Part shown: one piece after another, positions 40,093-48,593 of the stretch | How the letters are laid out: each line of letters starts with the position of its first letter | Numbering within the stretch: the stretch's first letter is position 1 | DNA from: Eubacteriales bacterium | GTDB taxonomy: Bacteria; Bacillota_A; Clostridia; Lachnospirales; Lachnospiraceae | NCBI GenBank assembly: GCA_030533315.1 | Contig: JAUNJL010000006.1 | Location: forward strand, 1 to 64,000 | Reading direction: 5' to 3' | DNA: 64,000 nt | Position numbers and translations under genes: made by a program | The notes under the pieces: generated by a model | Databases searched by the model: none | The model's input: only the letters and a program-made list of their open reading frames with translations | What the model was told of the DNA's origin: nothing

Positions 40093-41715
40093 ATGAAGGT
40101 TCTTGTACTTGGAGGGGTGGCAGCCGGAACAAAGGTGGCAGCCAAGCTTATGCGGGAGGACCGCAGCACGGAAGTTGTGGTGATCAATAAGGGAAAAGAC
40201 ATTTCTTATGCCGGATGCGGGCTTCCCTACTATGTGGGACACGTGATCGAAGAGAAAGAGCAGCTGATCGTGAACACGCCGGAAAAATATGAGAAGCTCA
40301 CAGGTGTTAAAGTATTAACAGAAACAGAGGCCGTCAAGGTAAAGCCGGAAGAGAAAAAGGTGGTCGCAAGAGATGTGAACACAGGCGAGGAAAGGGAATA
40401 CGGCTATGACAAATTGGTGATCGCCGTTGGAGCAAGCCCGGTGAAGCCTCCTATTGAAGGGATCGACCTGGAGAACGTGTTCTTCGTCAGGACGCCTGAG
40501 GATGCCATTGGGATCCGCAATGTGGTGGACGGCGGAGAAATCAAGAAGGCGGTGGTCGTCGGCGCCGGATATATTGGACTGGAGATCGCAGAAAACCTGA
40601 AGGCGAAGGGCATCCGTCCCTTCGTGCTGGACATGGCGCCCCAGGTACTTCCCGGCTTCGACCCGGAGATGGCCGATTTTATACAGAATAAGCTGATGGA
40701 AGCCGGGATCCCGGTGGTGACCGGCGTTCGGGTCACGGGGATCGAGGGCGAAGGCAGGGCGCAGAAGGTCCTTACAGATAAGAAAGCGTACAAGGCTGAT
40801 CTCGTGGTTTTAAGCGCTGGCATCCGTCCCAATACCGCATTTTTGGAGGACACGGGCCTGGAGATGTCCAAGGGAACCATCCTGACCAATGAGTTTGGGG
40901 AGACGAATCTGAAGGATGTATATGCGGCGGGCGACTGCGCAATGGTACATCACGCCGTCACGGGGAAACCGGCCTGGTCTCCCATGGGCTCCACGGCAAA
41001 TATCGCAGGACGTATGATCGCCCAGAACATGCTGGGAAAAAGACTGGGATATAAGGGGGTTCTGGGGACGGCCGTATGCAAGCTTCCCGGATTCAACGTG
41101 GGGAGGACAGGTCTCTCGGAGGAACAGGCGAAGGAGGAAGGCTTTCATCCCATCAGCGTGATCGCCATCGTTGACGACAAGGCTCATTATTATCCCGGGG
41201 CGGGAAGCTTTATCATCAAGATGATTGCGGATAAGGATTCTCTGAAGCTGTTGGGTGTTCAGGTCATAGGCGCGGGGGCTGTGGACAAGGTGGTGGACAT
41301 CGCCGTGACGGGTCTGACGTGCAATGCTTCCCTGAATGACCTTGCCAATATGGATCTGGCCTACGCTCCCCCCTTTTCAACTGCTATCCATCCCTTTGAG
41401 CATACGCTGAACATCCTGCTTAACAAGATCAGCGGGGCGCTGGAAACCTTTACCCCGGCTGAATATCTTGCGGGAGCCGCAGAGGGCTACAAGGTGGTGG
41501 ACGCATGTCTCCAGCCCTCCATCCAGGGAGCTCCTTACGTAGATCTGACGACGGTGGAGGGCCCCATTGACGGGCTTGGCCTTGAAGAGAACATCCTCTT
41601 GGTCTGCAACAAAGGAAAGAGAGCTTATCTTCTCCAGAACCGCATGAAATTCTATGGCTACAAGAATACGAGGGTCCTGGAGGGCGGAATTGGATTTAAC
41701 GACGTGGAGCTTTGA
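40093..41715 (+). CDS. CoA-disulfide reductase-like flavoprotein fused to rhodanese
   Basis: 540 aa. The first about 440 residues form a pyridine-nucleotide-disulfide oxidoreductase with an FAD motif (VLGGVAAGTKVAAKL), NAD(P)-binding GAGYIGLEIAE and the single redox Cys motif SYAGCGLPYY, as in CoA-disulfide reductase and NADH oxidase. The C-terminal about 80 residues form a rhodanese domain with the active Cys505 in CNKGKR. The fusion is known as CdrA-Rhd type and reduces CoA persulfides or polysulfides. First gene of the cluster; AGGAGGG precedes the ATG. Confidence 0.9.
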   Translation: MKVLVLGGVAAGTKVAAKLMREDRSTEVVVINKGKDISYAGCGLPYYVGHVIEEKEQLIVNTPEKYEKLTGVKVLTETEAVKVKPEEKKVVARDVNTGEEREYGYDKLVIAVGASPVKPPIEGIDLENVFFVRTPEDAIGIRNVVDGGEIKKAVVVGAGYIGLEIAENLKAKGIRPFVLDMAPQVLPGFDPEMADFIQNKLMEAGIPVVTGVRVTGIEGEGRAQKVLTDKKAYKADLVVLSAGIRPNTAFLEDTGLEMSKGTILTNEFGETNLKDVYAAGDCAMVHHAVTGKPAWSPMGSTANIAGRMIAQNMLGKRLGYKGVLGTAVCKLPGFNVGRTGLSEEQAKEEGFHPISVIAIVDDKAHYYPGAGSFIIKMIADKDSLKLLGVQVIGAGAVDKVVDIAVTGLTCNASLNDLANMDLAYAPPFSTAIHPFEHTLNILLNKISGALETFTPAEYLAGAAEGYKVVDACLQPSIQGAPYVDLTTVEGPIDGLGLEENILLVCNKGKRAYLLQNRMKFYGYKNTRVLEGGIGFNDVEL

Positions 41716-41754
41716 CCACGGCGATCGCTGAAAATGTAAAGGAGAGTATGAACG

Positions 41755-42705
41755 ATGGCATGTACAATAAAACCGGAAGATATTAAGAAGGTAAAGGTGC
41801 TGGGCTTCCTGAACAACAAGGGAACGGACTGCTTCAACGCACGGATCATCACCGTGAATGGCAAGATCAGTGCGAAGCAGGCAAGGGTGATCGCAGAGGC
41901 TGCCGAAAAATACGGAAGCGGGGAAGTGGAGTTTACGACGCGCATGACCGTGGAGGTGAGAGGCATCCACTACGACAATATTGAAGCGTTCCGCCAGTAC
42001 ATTGCAAAGGAGGGCCTGGAGACAGGGGGAACGGGATCCCTGATCCGTCCGGTGGTGTCTTGTAAGGGGACGACCTGCCAGTACGGTCTTTATGACACCT
42101 TCGCCCTTTCCCAGAAGATCCACGAGAGATTTTACAAGGGATACCGCACGGTAAAGCTTCCTCACAAATTTAAGATCGCTGTGGGCGGGTGCCCGAACAG
42201 CTGTGTAAAACCGCCCCTGAACGACATTGGCATCACCGGCCAGCTGGTGCCCAATTTTGACGAGGATATGTGCAACGGATGTAAAAAATGTCAGGTGGAG
42301 GCAGCATGTCCCATGAAGGCGGCCGTTGTGGAGGACGGCGTCCTGAGGATCGACAAGGAAGTCTGCAACAACTGTGGACTTTGCGTTGGGAAATGTCCCT
42401 TTGACGCCATCGAGGACGGGACGCCGGGCTACATCGTATATATCGGAGGAAGATGGGGAAAGAAGATCGCTCATGGCCAGAAGGTCGGCGTCATTTTCAC
42501 AACGGAGGATGCCCTGCTGACGTTTGTGGAAAAGACCATCCTGTTTTTCCGGGAGCAGGGGAAGACCGGCGAGCGTTTTGCGGATACGATCGAAAGGCTG
42601 GGCTTTGACTACGTGGAGAAGGAGCTGCTTTCTGATGACATTTTAGGCAGAAAGCAGGAGATTCTGGATGCGCAGCTGCATCTTGTGGGAGGAGCCACCT
42701 GCTGA
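41755..42705 (+). CDS. Siroheme/[4Fe-4S] sulfite-reductase-like protein
   Basis: 316 aa. The siroheme-iron-sulfur Cys pairs are present: Cys103-x4-Cys108 in SCKGTTCQYG and Cys146-x3-Cys150 in GGCPNSC. A two-cluster ferredoxin insert follows: CNGCKKC...CP (173, 176, 179, 185) and CNNCGLCVGKCP (204, 207, 210, 214). The architecture is that of AsrC or Fsr-type dissimilatory sulfite reductase subunits. AsrA and AsrB are absent, so electrons might come from the flavoprotein upstream or a ferredoxin. It should reduce sulfite to sulfide in the cytoplasm; nitrite reduction is a less likely alternative. Confidence 0.9.
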   Translation: MACTIKPEDIKKVKVLGFLNNKGTDCFNARIITVNGKISAKQARVIAEAAEKYGSGEVEFTTRMTVEVRGIHYDNIEAFRQYIAKEGLETGGTGSLIRPVVSCKGTTCQYGLYDTFALSQKIHERFYKGYRTVKLPHKFKIAVGGCPNSCVKPPLNDIGITGQLVPNFDEDMCNGCKKCQVEAACPMKAAVVEDGVLRIDKEVCNNCGLCVGKCPFDAIEDGTPGYIVYIGGRWGKKIAHGQKVGVIFTTEDALLTFVEKTILFFREQGKTGERFADTIERLGFDYVEKELLSDDILGRKQEILDAQLHLVGGATC

Positions 42706-42972
42706 CCGGCAGGATCGGACCCGCTTGGTTTTGTGACGAGGGCTGGAGGTAATCTCATCATCACCTTCAGCCTTTGTTTTTTGCATTGGGGGAAATGAGT
42801 CGCTTTGGGAAAGTGCAAAGGCACATTTCCTGTGGGAGGACGACAAGGTGCGTATGGGCGCGGAGGAAGACTGCCGCAGGACAAAGCGCACGGTTCCTTC
42901 CAGAGGGGCCCGGAGCGGATGATCCCCGCGGATAGGAAGATACATACCAAATACGAGAGAGGAGAGAGGAAC

Positions 42973-44025
42973 ATGAGTGGAGGACAGAAAAAATTCGGCG
43001 CCATTGCGCTGTGTTTGGTCATCGGGTGGCTTGCCACGAAATCCACGGATCTGCAGGATGCGCTGTTTCATCGCACCGTGATGGGCGGTCCCATGGTGGC
43101 GCTTTTGATCTCGATGATCATCTGCAATCTGGTCCCGTCGCTGGACAAGGATTTTAAAGAGGGGGCCACCTACTGCAGCAAGCAGTTTTTAAACTGGGGA
43201 ACCATATTGACGGGAGGTACCCTGAGCTTTGCGGCCATATTGGGAACCGGGGTAAAGTCCCTTCCGCTGCTGCTGATCAACGTGGTGGTGTCTTTTGGGG
43301 TTGCCCTGTGGATCGGAAAGAGGATGGGAGTGACCAAGAACACGTCCGTTTTGGTAGGAGGAGGCACGTGTATCTGCGGCGGGACGGCCATTGCAACGCT
43401 GAGCCGCATCATCAAAGCGGCGGATGTGGAGATTGCATTTGCCATGGCGGCGATCTTTTTGTTTGACATGATCGCCGCATTCTCCTACCCCTATGTGTCA
43501 TCTGCCATTGGATTTACGGACAATCAGTTTGCCTTTGTGGCAGGAGCGGCGATCAACGACACCTCCTCCGTGGCCGGTGCACAGGCCACATACCAGGCAA
43601 TGATCGGCAATGGGGATTTTAACGGCGCTTTGAATGTCAAGCTTGTCCGTACCACGCTGCTGATCTTCGTGGCTCTGTTCTGGACCATCGTGATGGCGAA
43701 GGATGCCAGGAAAAAGGGTGAGGCCGGTGAAAACCAGAATCTTTTTTCTGTTGTGCAGAAGGCCTTTCCCATGTTCATTCTCTGGTTCGTGGTGATGGCG
43801 GGCCTGAACACGGCCGGTGTTTTCAGTGAAACAGGTATTTCCTTATTGCAGAAGGCCAGTAAGTTTCTGTTTTCCTCTGCTCTTGCAGGGGTAGGATTTA
43901 AGATTAAATTTAAAGATGTTTTTTCCAAAGGTCTCAAGCCCATCGCCCTTGGAGGGATCACGTGGGTGTGTGTGGCGGTCGTCTCATTTCTTTTTGCATT
44001 TGTGTTTGCAGGATATGTGGGCTAG
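42973..44025 (+). CDS. yeiH: YeiH-family putative sulfate/sulfite exporter
   Basis: 350-aa polytopic membrane protein (about ten helices). Signature segments are GGGTCICGGTAIATLSRIIKA and DTSSVAGAQATYQ. The YeiH family is annotated as a putative sulfate exporter; experimental work in Enterobacteria links it to sulfite or related stress. I placed the start at 42973 with GAGAGGAG before it; the frame is open to 42805 but not conserved. Preceded by a 267-nt gap without a gene and followed by a long hairpin. Confidence 0.9.
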   Translation: MSGGQKKFGAIALCLVIGWLATKSTDLQDALFHRTVMGGPMVALLISMIICNLVPSLDKDFKEGATYCSKQFLNWGTILTGGTLSFAAILGTGVKSLPLLLINVVVSFGVALWIGKRMGVTKNTSVLVGGGTCICGGTAIATLSRIIKAADVEIAFAMAAIFLFDMIAAFSYPYVSSAIGFTDNQFAFVAGAAINDTSSVAGAQATYQAMIGNGDFNGALNVKLVRTTLLIFVALFWTIVMAKDARKKGEAGENQNLFSVVQKAFPMFILWFVVMAGLNTAGVFSETGISLLQKASKFLFSSALAGVGFKIKFKDVFSKGLKPIALGGITWVCVAVVSFLFAFVFAGYVG

Positions 44026-44075
44026 GCGGGCGGAGACTGCCGGGAAAGGTTCGAGGCTCTTCCCTCTAGGGGGAA

Positions 44076-44135
44076 GGGCCCGACATACCAAAAAAGAATG
44101 GCCGGGATGCCATTCTTTTTTGGCATGTCGGGCCC
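44076..44135. terminator. Very long hairpin after yeiH
   Basis: Two 26-nt arms (44076-44101/44110-44135) pair at 25 of 26 positions around an 8-nt loop (CCGGGATG). The outer end is GGGCCC. The arms include A6G and CT6 tracts. A TTTTTT run follows at 44145. It probably ends yeiH transcription but is far longer than a typical terminator. Confidence 0.6.
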
Positions 44136-44170
44136 GTTGCCATCGTTTTTTGATCTTATATAAAATTTTC

Positions 44171-44200
44171 TGCAACAAACCGGGGAGAACTGGACACTGA
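44171..44200 (+). promoter_or_regulatory. Possible ECF-type promoter of the sigma operon
   Basis: TGCAAC at 44171-44176 resembles the ECF -35 consensus (TGAAAC/TGCAAC) and GGACACT follows about 16 nt later. The assignment is speculative. It would place the start about 50-60 nt before the sigma gene, compatible with autoregulation. Confidence 0.3.
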
Positions 44201-44256
44201 TAGATAGGTATACCCATAAAGAGAAGGATGTGATTTGGGGAGGGGGAGGTGAATGC

Positions 44257-44727
44257 ATGGAGGATTTGAGAAAACCGGAGATATTTGCAGCCTGTTACGA
44301 GAGGATTTATCAGGATCTATACCGTTTTGCCCTGTACACCCTGGGGAACCCTCAGGATGCGGAGGATGCGGTGAGCGAGGCGGTGGCGGATGCGTACGCT
44401 TCCGTAGGCAAGCTTCGGAACGCCCAGTCCTTTCGCTCCTGGATGTTTGCCATCGTGGCAAACAAGTGCAGGCGGAAGAGAAAGGAATACATAAACAGGC
44501 CGGGGGAGCTGATGGAGGAGATCCGGGGCGCGGAGGAGATGGAAGAGAGTGTGCAGGTAAGGGACGCCTTTTCCCGTCTTTCTGCGGAGGACCGGCTGCT
44601 GATTTCCATGCAGGTGTTCGGAGGCTATAAGAGCCATGAGATCGGGCAGATCATGGACATGAACCAAAATACCGTGCGTTCTCGTATACACAGGGCTCTC
44701 GGGAAAATGCGGGAGATGCTCCAGTGA
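44257..44727 (+). CDS. ECF-type RNA polymerase sigma factor
   Basis: 156 aa. Region 2 spans about 10-75 (YRFALYTLGNPQDAEDAVSEAVADAYASV) and region 4 about 95-155 (SHEIGQIMDMNQNTVRSRIHRALGKMREML). Regions 1 and 3 are absent. GGGAGGTGAATGC sets the start at 44257; the frame is open to 44230. The next gene encodes its likely anti-sigma factor, with an in-frame codon overlapping the stop. Confidence 0.92.
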   Translation: MEDLRKPEIFAACYERIYQDLYRFALYTLGNPQDAEDAVSEAVADAYASVGKLRNAQSFRSWMFAIVANKCRRKRKEYINRPGELMEEIRGAEEMEESVQVRDAFSRLSAEDRLLISMQVFGGYKSHEIGQIMDMNQNTVRSRIHRALGKMREMLQ

Positions 44728-44747
44728 GGAAGAATGGAGGTAAGCAT

Positions 44748-46886
44748 ATGGAAGACGACAAGATCTTAAAGGAAATCCGGGATTCGGCGGAGCAGGTGGA
44801 GGTACCGGAAAGCTTAAGGCCGGAGAAGATCCAGGAGACATTGGAAAGGCTGCCGAGGGAAGAGATGCAGGAGACGGCGTCCGCGCCTGGCAGGATGGCC
44901 TGGCTTCGCAGGTACGGGGGGATGGCGGCGGCTATCTTGGTGCTTTTGACGGCACTGGCCTTGTTTCAGCCAAGAGGAGGAGAGGAAAGAAATGAGGAAA
45001 AGGAAGCCTTGGAGGAGGAGCTTTTGACGGAAGGGAGCTTACCGGAGAAGACGCTTCTGACAGAGGATGCGACAAAGGAGAGCCCGTCTGAGGCGGAGGC
45101 CGGTGCAGGAGAGGAGGATCTGCCGGAAGGGGAAGCCTCCGGGAGCATCCGGCACATCCGGGATTACCAGGAGCTTTACGATCTTATCGGACGGGAGGTC
45201 CTCCTGGAGGAGACGGCGGTCATGAACACGGACATGCTTTACGCCGGGGCCGTGGGGGAGGATGGGGCCGCCATGGAGGAAGCGGTGACAAACGATACGA
45301 CGGAAAGCGGCGCAGGTTTTCGGGAGGCCGGTCAGGCAGAGTATTCCCGTACCAATATCCAGGAAAAGGGAGTGGAGGAGGCCGATATCGTGAAGACGGA
45401 CGGAACCTACCTTTATGCGCTGGGAAATGACGGGGTCTTAAGGATCCTTAGCGGCAGGGACCTGGAGCTTACTGCGAGCCTTGACCTGGAAAGCTCATTG
45501 GACGGCCAGGTGAAGGAGATGTATCTGGAGGGAGACCTTCTGCAGGTGATCTCCACAAGCTATACCTATACCTTTGTGGAGGAGACCATCACCATGATCG
45601 ACGGTTCTGAGACGAGGGCCTGGACCGAGGTGCCTGTCCGCAGGACAAAGGTGGAAAATATCGATGTTTCTCACAAGGAAGCGCCCAAAAAGACCGGGGC
45701 CTACCAGCAGGACGGGAATTATCTTACTTCCCGGAGGAACGGCGGCTGCCTTTATCTCTTTACCTCCTATTCGCCCCGCCCGGGGAAGAGCTATGAGGCG
45801 AAGGAGGCTTATGTTCCCAGGGTGGGGGGAGAGCTTTTGCCCTGCGAGGAGATCTACCTGATGGGGGAGGAAAAGGGATTGTATGGCGGCCGTTCCTACC
45901 TGGTGGCAGGTGCCTTAAAGGACGGGGAGACAAGGGCGGCCGACAGGATGGCAGTCGTGGGAGGCGGGGAAGAATTTTACGTCAGCCAGAAAAACATTTA
46001 CGCCGCCTCCGGCCTTTGGGAGAATGGGAAGAAGTGGACTTCCCTCATCCGCTTTGGGTACCGGGAGGGGGCCTTTGCCCCGGGACGCGTGAAACGAATC
46101 GAAGGCTATCTGAACGACAATTTTTCCATGGATGAGTATGAGGATCATTTAAGGCTTGTGGTGACGGGGGAGGGCGGCGACGAGGGAGGCTTCACCTCCA
46201 TGAACCACTTGTATGTTCTGGACATGGATCTGGAGGTCGTTGGAAGTATCCAAAATCTGGCTGCGGGGGAAACCATCCAGTCCGCTCGATTCATGGGAGA
46301 CGTTGGTTACTTCGTCACCTACCGGAACATGGATCCCCTCTTTTCCGCAGACCTTTCCGACCCGGAGAATCCCAGGATCTTAGGGGAGCTGAAGATCACC
46401 GGCTTTTCCCAGTACCTCCACTTTTATGGGAAGGATCGCCTTCTGGGAGTGGGATGGGAGACCGATCCCGATACGGGGGAGCAGCTGGGCCTGAAATGCT
46501 CCATCTTTGACATTTCTGACCCCTCTGACGTAAAGGAGAGGGAAAAGCTGGTGCTGAAGGATGTTTACGGATGCAGGGCACTGAGCAATTACAAGGAATT
46601 TCTGGTGGATCCGGAAAAAAATATCTTTGGCTTTGCCTATCAGCTCTGCGAGAAGGAAACCTGGGAAGAGTATTTGTATTACGGAGTCTTTTCCTATGAC
46701 GAGGAGGCGGGCTTTGGGAACAACGTTTATCTCAGGGTATCTGAGGCGATGGCCGGCACTTATGAGGATTATGCCAGCCTGAGAGGGCTTTATATAGGAG
46801 ATACTTTTTATCTGGTGGGGGCAAAGGGCGCAGAGGCCTACGACATGGAGAACGGCTTTGCGCAGACGGACAGTCTTTTCTGGTAG
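44748..46886 (+). CDS. Anti-sigma-like membrane protein with beta-propeller domain
   Basis: 712 aa. The first about 50 residues are a charged cytoplasmic part (with VPESLRPEKIQETLERL), followed by one helix (YGGMAAAILVLLTALALF, about 58-75). A Glu-rich linker leads to a large external region resembling the Beta_propel family (PF09826-like): YSRTNIQEKGVEEADIVKTDGTYLYALGNDGVLRIL begins it and LYVLDMDLEVVGSIQNLA continues. The gene overlaps and follows the ECF gene, so the N-terminus most likely binds the sigma factor while the propeller senses a signal outside. The trigger is unknown. AATGGAGGT lies before the ATG. Confidence 0.82.
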   Translation: MEDDKILKEIRDSAEQVEVPESLRPEKIQETLERLPREEMQETASAPGRMAWLRRYGGMAAAILVLLTALALFQPRGGEERNEEKEALEEELLTEGSLPEKTLLTEDATKESPSEAEAGAGEEDLPEGEASGSIRHIRDYQELYDLIGREVLLEETAVMNTDMLYAGAVGEDGAAMEEAVTNDTTESGAGFREAGQAEYSRTNIQEKGVEEADIVKTDGTYLYALGNDGVLRILSGRDLELTASLDLESSLDGQVKEMYLEGDLLQVISTSYTYTFVEETITMIDGSETRAWTEVPVRRTKVENIDVSHKEAPKKTGAYQQDGNYLTSRRNGGCLYLFTSYSPRPGKSYEAKEAYVPRVGGELLPCEEIYLMGEEKGLYGGRSYLVAGALKDGETRAADRMAVVGGGEEFYVSQKNIYAASGLWENGKKWTSLIRFGYREGAFAPGRVKRIEGYLNDNFSMDEYEDHLRLVVTGEGGDEGGFTSMNHLYVLDMDLEVVGSIQNLAAGETIQSARFMGDVGYFVTYRNMDPLFSADLSDPENPRILGELKITGFSQYLHFYGKDRLLGVGWETDPDTGEQLGLKCSIFDISDPSDVKEREKLVLKDVYGCRALSNYKEFLVDPEKNIFGFAYQLCEKETWEEYLYYGVFSYDEEAGFGNNVYLRVSEAMAGTYEDYASLRGLYIGDTFYLVGAKGAEAYDMENGFAQTDSLFW

Positions 46887-46921
46887 GCCGGAGGCTCAGA
46901 CGGGGCTGTTTGGGAACGGCC

Positions 46922-47028
46922 ACCGTTCACAGGTACCTCAAAAACGGTCATAAATCCGGCTTGCGGAAAGCCGGATTTTGGCCGTCCCAATTTGCGGACC
47001 TGTCCATTTTTTGCAGGTGCAGATGGCG
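46922..47028. repeat. Dispersed structured element, copy 2
   Basis: About 107 nt, sharing the ends (ACCGTTCACAGG and TGTCCATTTTTTGCAGGTG with one change) and a central block with copy 1 at 28516-28637. The central hairpin is perfect: AAATCCGGCTT/AAGCCGGATTT (46952-46978) with loop GCGGA. The closing stem ACAGGT/ACCTGT (46929-46934/46998-47003) is compensatory to ACAGGC/GCCTGT in copy 1. CCGTT/AACGG (46923-46947) forms the first hairpin. It lies downstream of the propeller gene and before asnS. Confidence 0.6.
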
Positions 47029-47109
47029 GGATGGGCACCCCTGAGGCGGCCCGGGTATTTGAATTGCCGCTGATCCATCCCGGCACATGGGTGCCGCCTG
47101 TATTTTTCC

Positions 47110-47138
47110 TTGCGCCTGGGGAAAGAATAGGCTATACT
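47110..47138 (+). promoter_or_regulatory. asnS promoter
   Basis: TTGCGC (47110-47115) and TATACT (47133-47138), spacer 17 nt, about 48 nt before the ATG. No T-box leader is present. Confidence 0.65.
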
Positions 47139-47185
47139 ATAGAAAATCAGTTTTTGGAAAATCAGATGAGAAAGAGGAATCAACT

Positions 47186-48577
47186 ATGAAGCTTACAACC
47201 GTAAAAGAGATTTACAAGGACCAGGCGCACTATGTGGATCAGGAGATACAGGTAGGAGGATGGGTGCGCAGTGTGCGGGATTCCAAGACCTTTGGATTTA
47301 TCGTCCTTCACGACGGCACCTGTTTCGAGACTCTTCAGGTGGTGTACCATGATGATCTGGAGAATTTCGGGGAGATCTCCAAGATGAACGTGGGCGCCGC
47401 CCTTCTGGTAAAGGGAACCCTGGTAGCCACGCCTCAGGCAAAGCAGCCCTTTGAGATCCAGGCTGCGGAGGTGACGGTGGAGGGAGCCTCCGCACCGGAT
47501 TATCCCCTCCAGAAGAAGCGCCATACATTGGAATATTTAAGGACCATGACTCACCTGCGCCCCAGGACCAACACCTTCCAGGCGGTGTTCCGGGTGCGTT
47601 CCCTGTGTGCCTATGCCATCCACAAGTTTTTCCAGGACAGAGGCTTTGTGTATGTCCATACTCCTCTGATCACCGGGAGTGACTGTGAGGGTGCCGGAGA
47701 GATGTTCCGGGTGACCACCCTGGACATGGAGAATCCGCCGATGGGAGAGGACGGAAGAATCGACTACACCCAGGACTTTTTCGGCAAGGAGACCAACCTG
47801 ACGGTCAGCGGCCAGCTCAACGCCGAGACCTATGCTCAGGCCTTCCGAAACGTGTACACCTTTGGTCCCACCTTCCGGGCGGAAAATTCCAACACCACCC
47901 GTCATGCGGCGGAGTTCTGGATGATCGAGCCGGAGTGTGCCTTTGCAGACCTGGAGGACAATATGGATCTGGCGGAGTCCATGCTGAAATACATCATCCG
48001 CTACGTTTTGGAAAACGCCCCGGCGGAGATGAACTTCTTCAATTCCTTTGTGGATAAGGGACTTCTGGACCGTTTGAACCACGTGGCTGATTCGGACTTT
48101 GGGAGGGTGACCTACACGGAGGCCATCGAGCTTTTGAAGAAGAACAACGACAAATTTGACTACAAGGTTTCCTGGGGCTGCGATCTTCAGACGGAGCATG
48201 AGCGCTATCTGACGGAGGAGATCTTCCAAAAGCCCATCTTCGTGACGGATTACCCCAAGGAGATCAAGGCCTTCTATATGAAGCAGAATGAGGACGGAAA
48301 GACGGTTGCAGCCATGGACTGCCTGGTTCCGGGGATTGGGGAGATCATCGGAGGAAGCCAGAGAGAGGACGACTTTGAAAAGCTGAAGAGCCGTATGGCA
48401 GAGCTGGACCTGAAGGAGGAGGACTACGGCTTTTACCTGGATCTTCGGAAATACGGCTCCACCCGCCATTCCGGTTTTGGCCTGGGCTTTGAGCGGTGCG
48501 TGATGTATCTGACCGGTATGGGCAACATCCGGGATGTCATCCCGTTCCCCCGGACTGTCAACAACTGCGACCTGTAA
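47186..48577 (+). CDS. asnS: Asparaginyl-tRNA synthetase
   Basis: 463 aa, class II synthetase. It charges tRNA(Asn) with asparagine. The N-terminal OB domain includes [23 protein letters not shown]; motif 2 is [21 protein letters not shown]; motif 3 is [25 protein letters not shown]. Normal length. ATG at 47186 with AAAGAGGAA upstream; the frame is open to 47087 inside the promoter. Followed 16 nt later by the SbcD-like gene. Confidence 0.96.
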   Translation: MKLTTVKEIYKDQAHYVDQEIQVGGWVRSVRDSKTFGFIVLHDGTCFETLQVVYHDDLENFGEISKMNVGAALLVKGTLVATPQAKQPFEIQAAEVTVEGASAPDYPLQKKRHTLEYLRTMTHLRPRTNTFQAVFRVRSLCAYAIHKFFQDRGFVYVHTPLITGSDCEGAGEMFRVTTLDMENPPMGEDGRIDYTQDFFGKETNLTVSGQLNAETYAQAFRNVYTFGPTFRAENSNTTRHAAEFWMIEPECAFADLEDNMDLAESMLKYIIRYVLENAPAEMNFFNSFVDKGLLDRLNHVADSDFGRVTYTEAIELLKKNNDKFDYKVSWGCDLQTEHERYLTEEIFQKPIFVTDYPKEIKAFYMKQNEDGKTVAAMDCLVPGIGEIIGGSQREDDFEKLKSRMAELDLKEEDYGFYLDLRKYGSTRHSGFGLGFERCVMYLTGMGNIRDVIPFPRTVNNCDL

Positions 48578-48593
48578 AGAAGGAGAGGCGTTC

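Noticed and set aside
47029..47185. Possible T-box leader before asnS
   Set aside because: No specifier loop, no AGGGTGGNACCGCG-like T-box and no antiterminator is present; a simple promoter lies 48 nt upstream of the gene.
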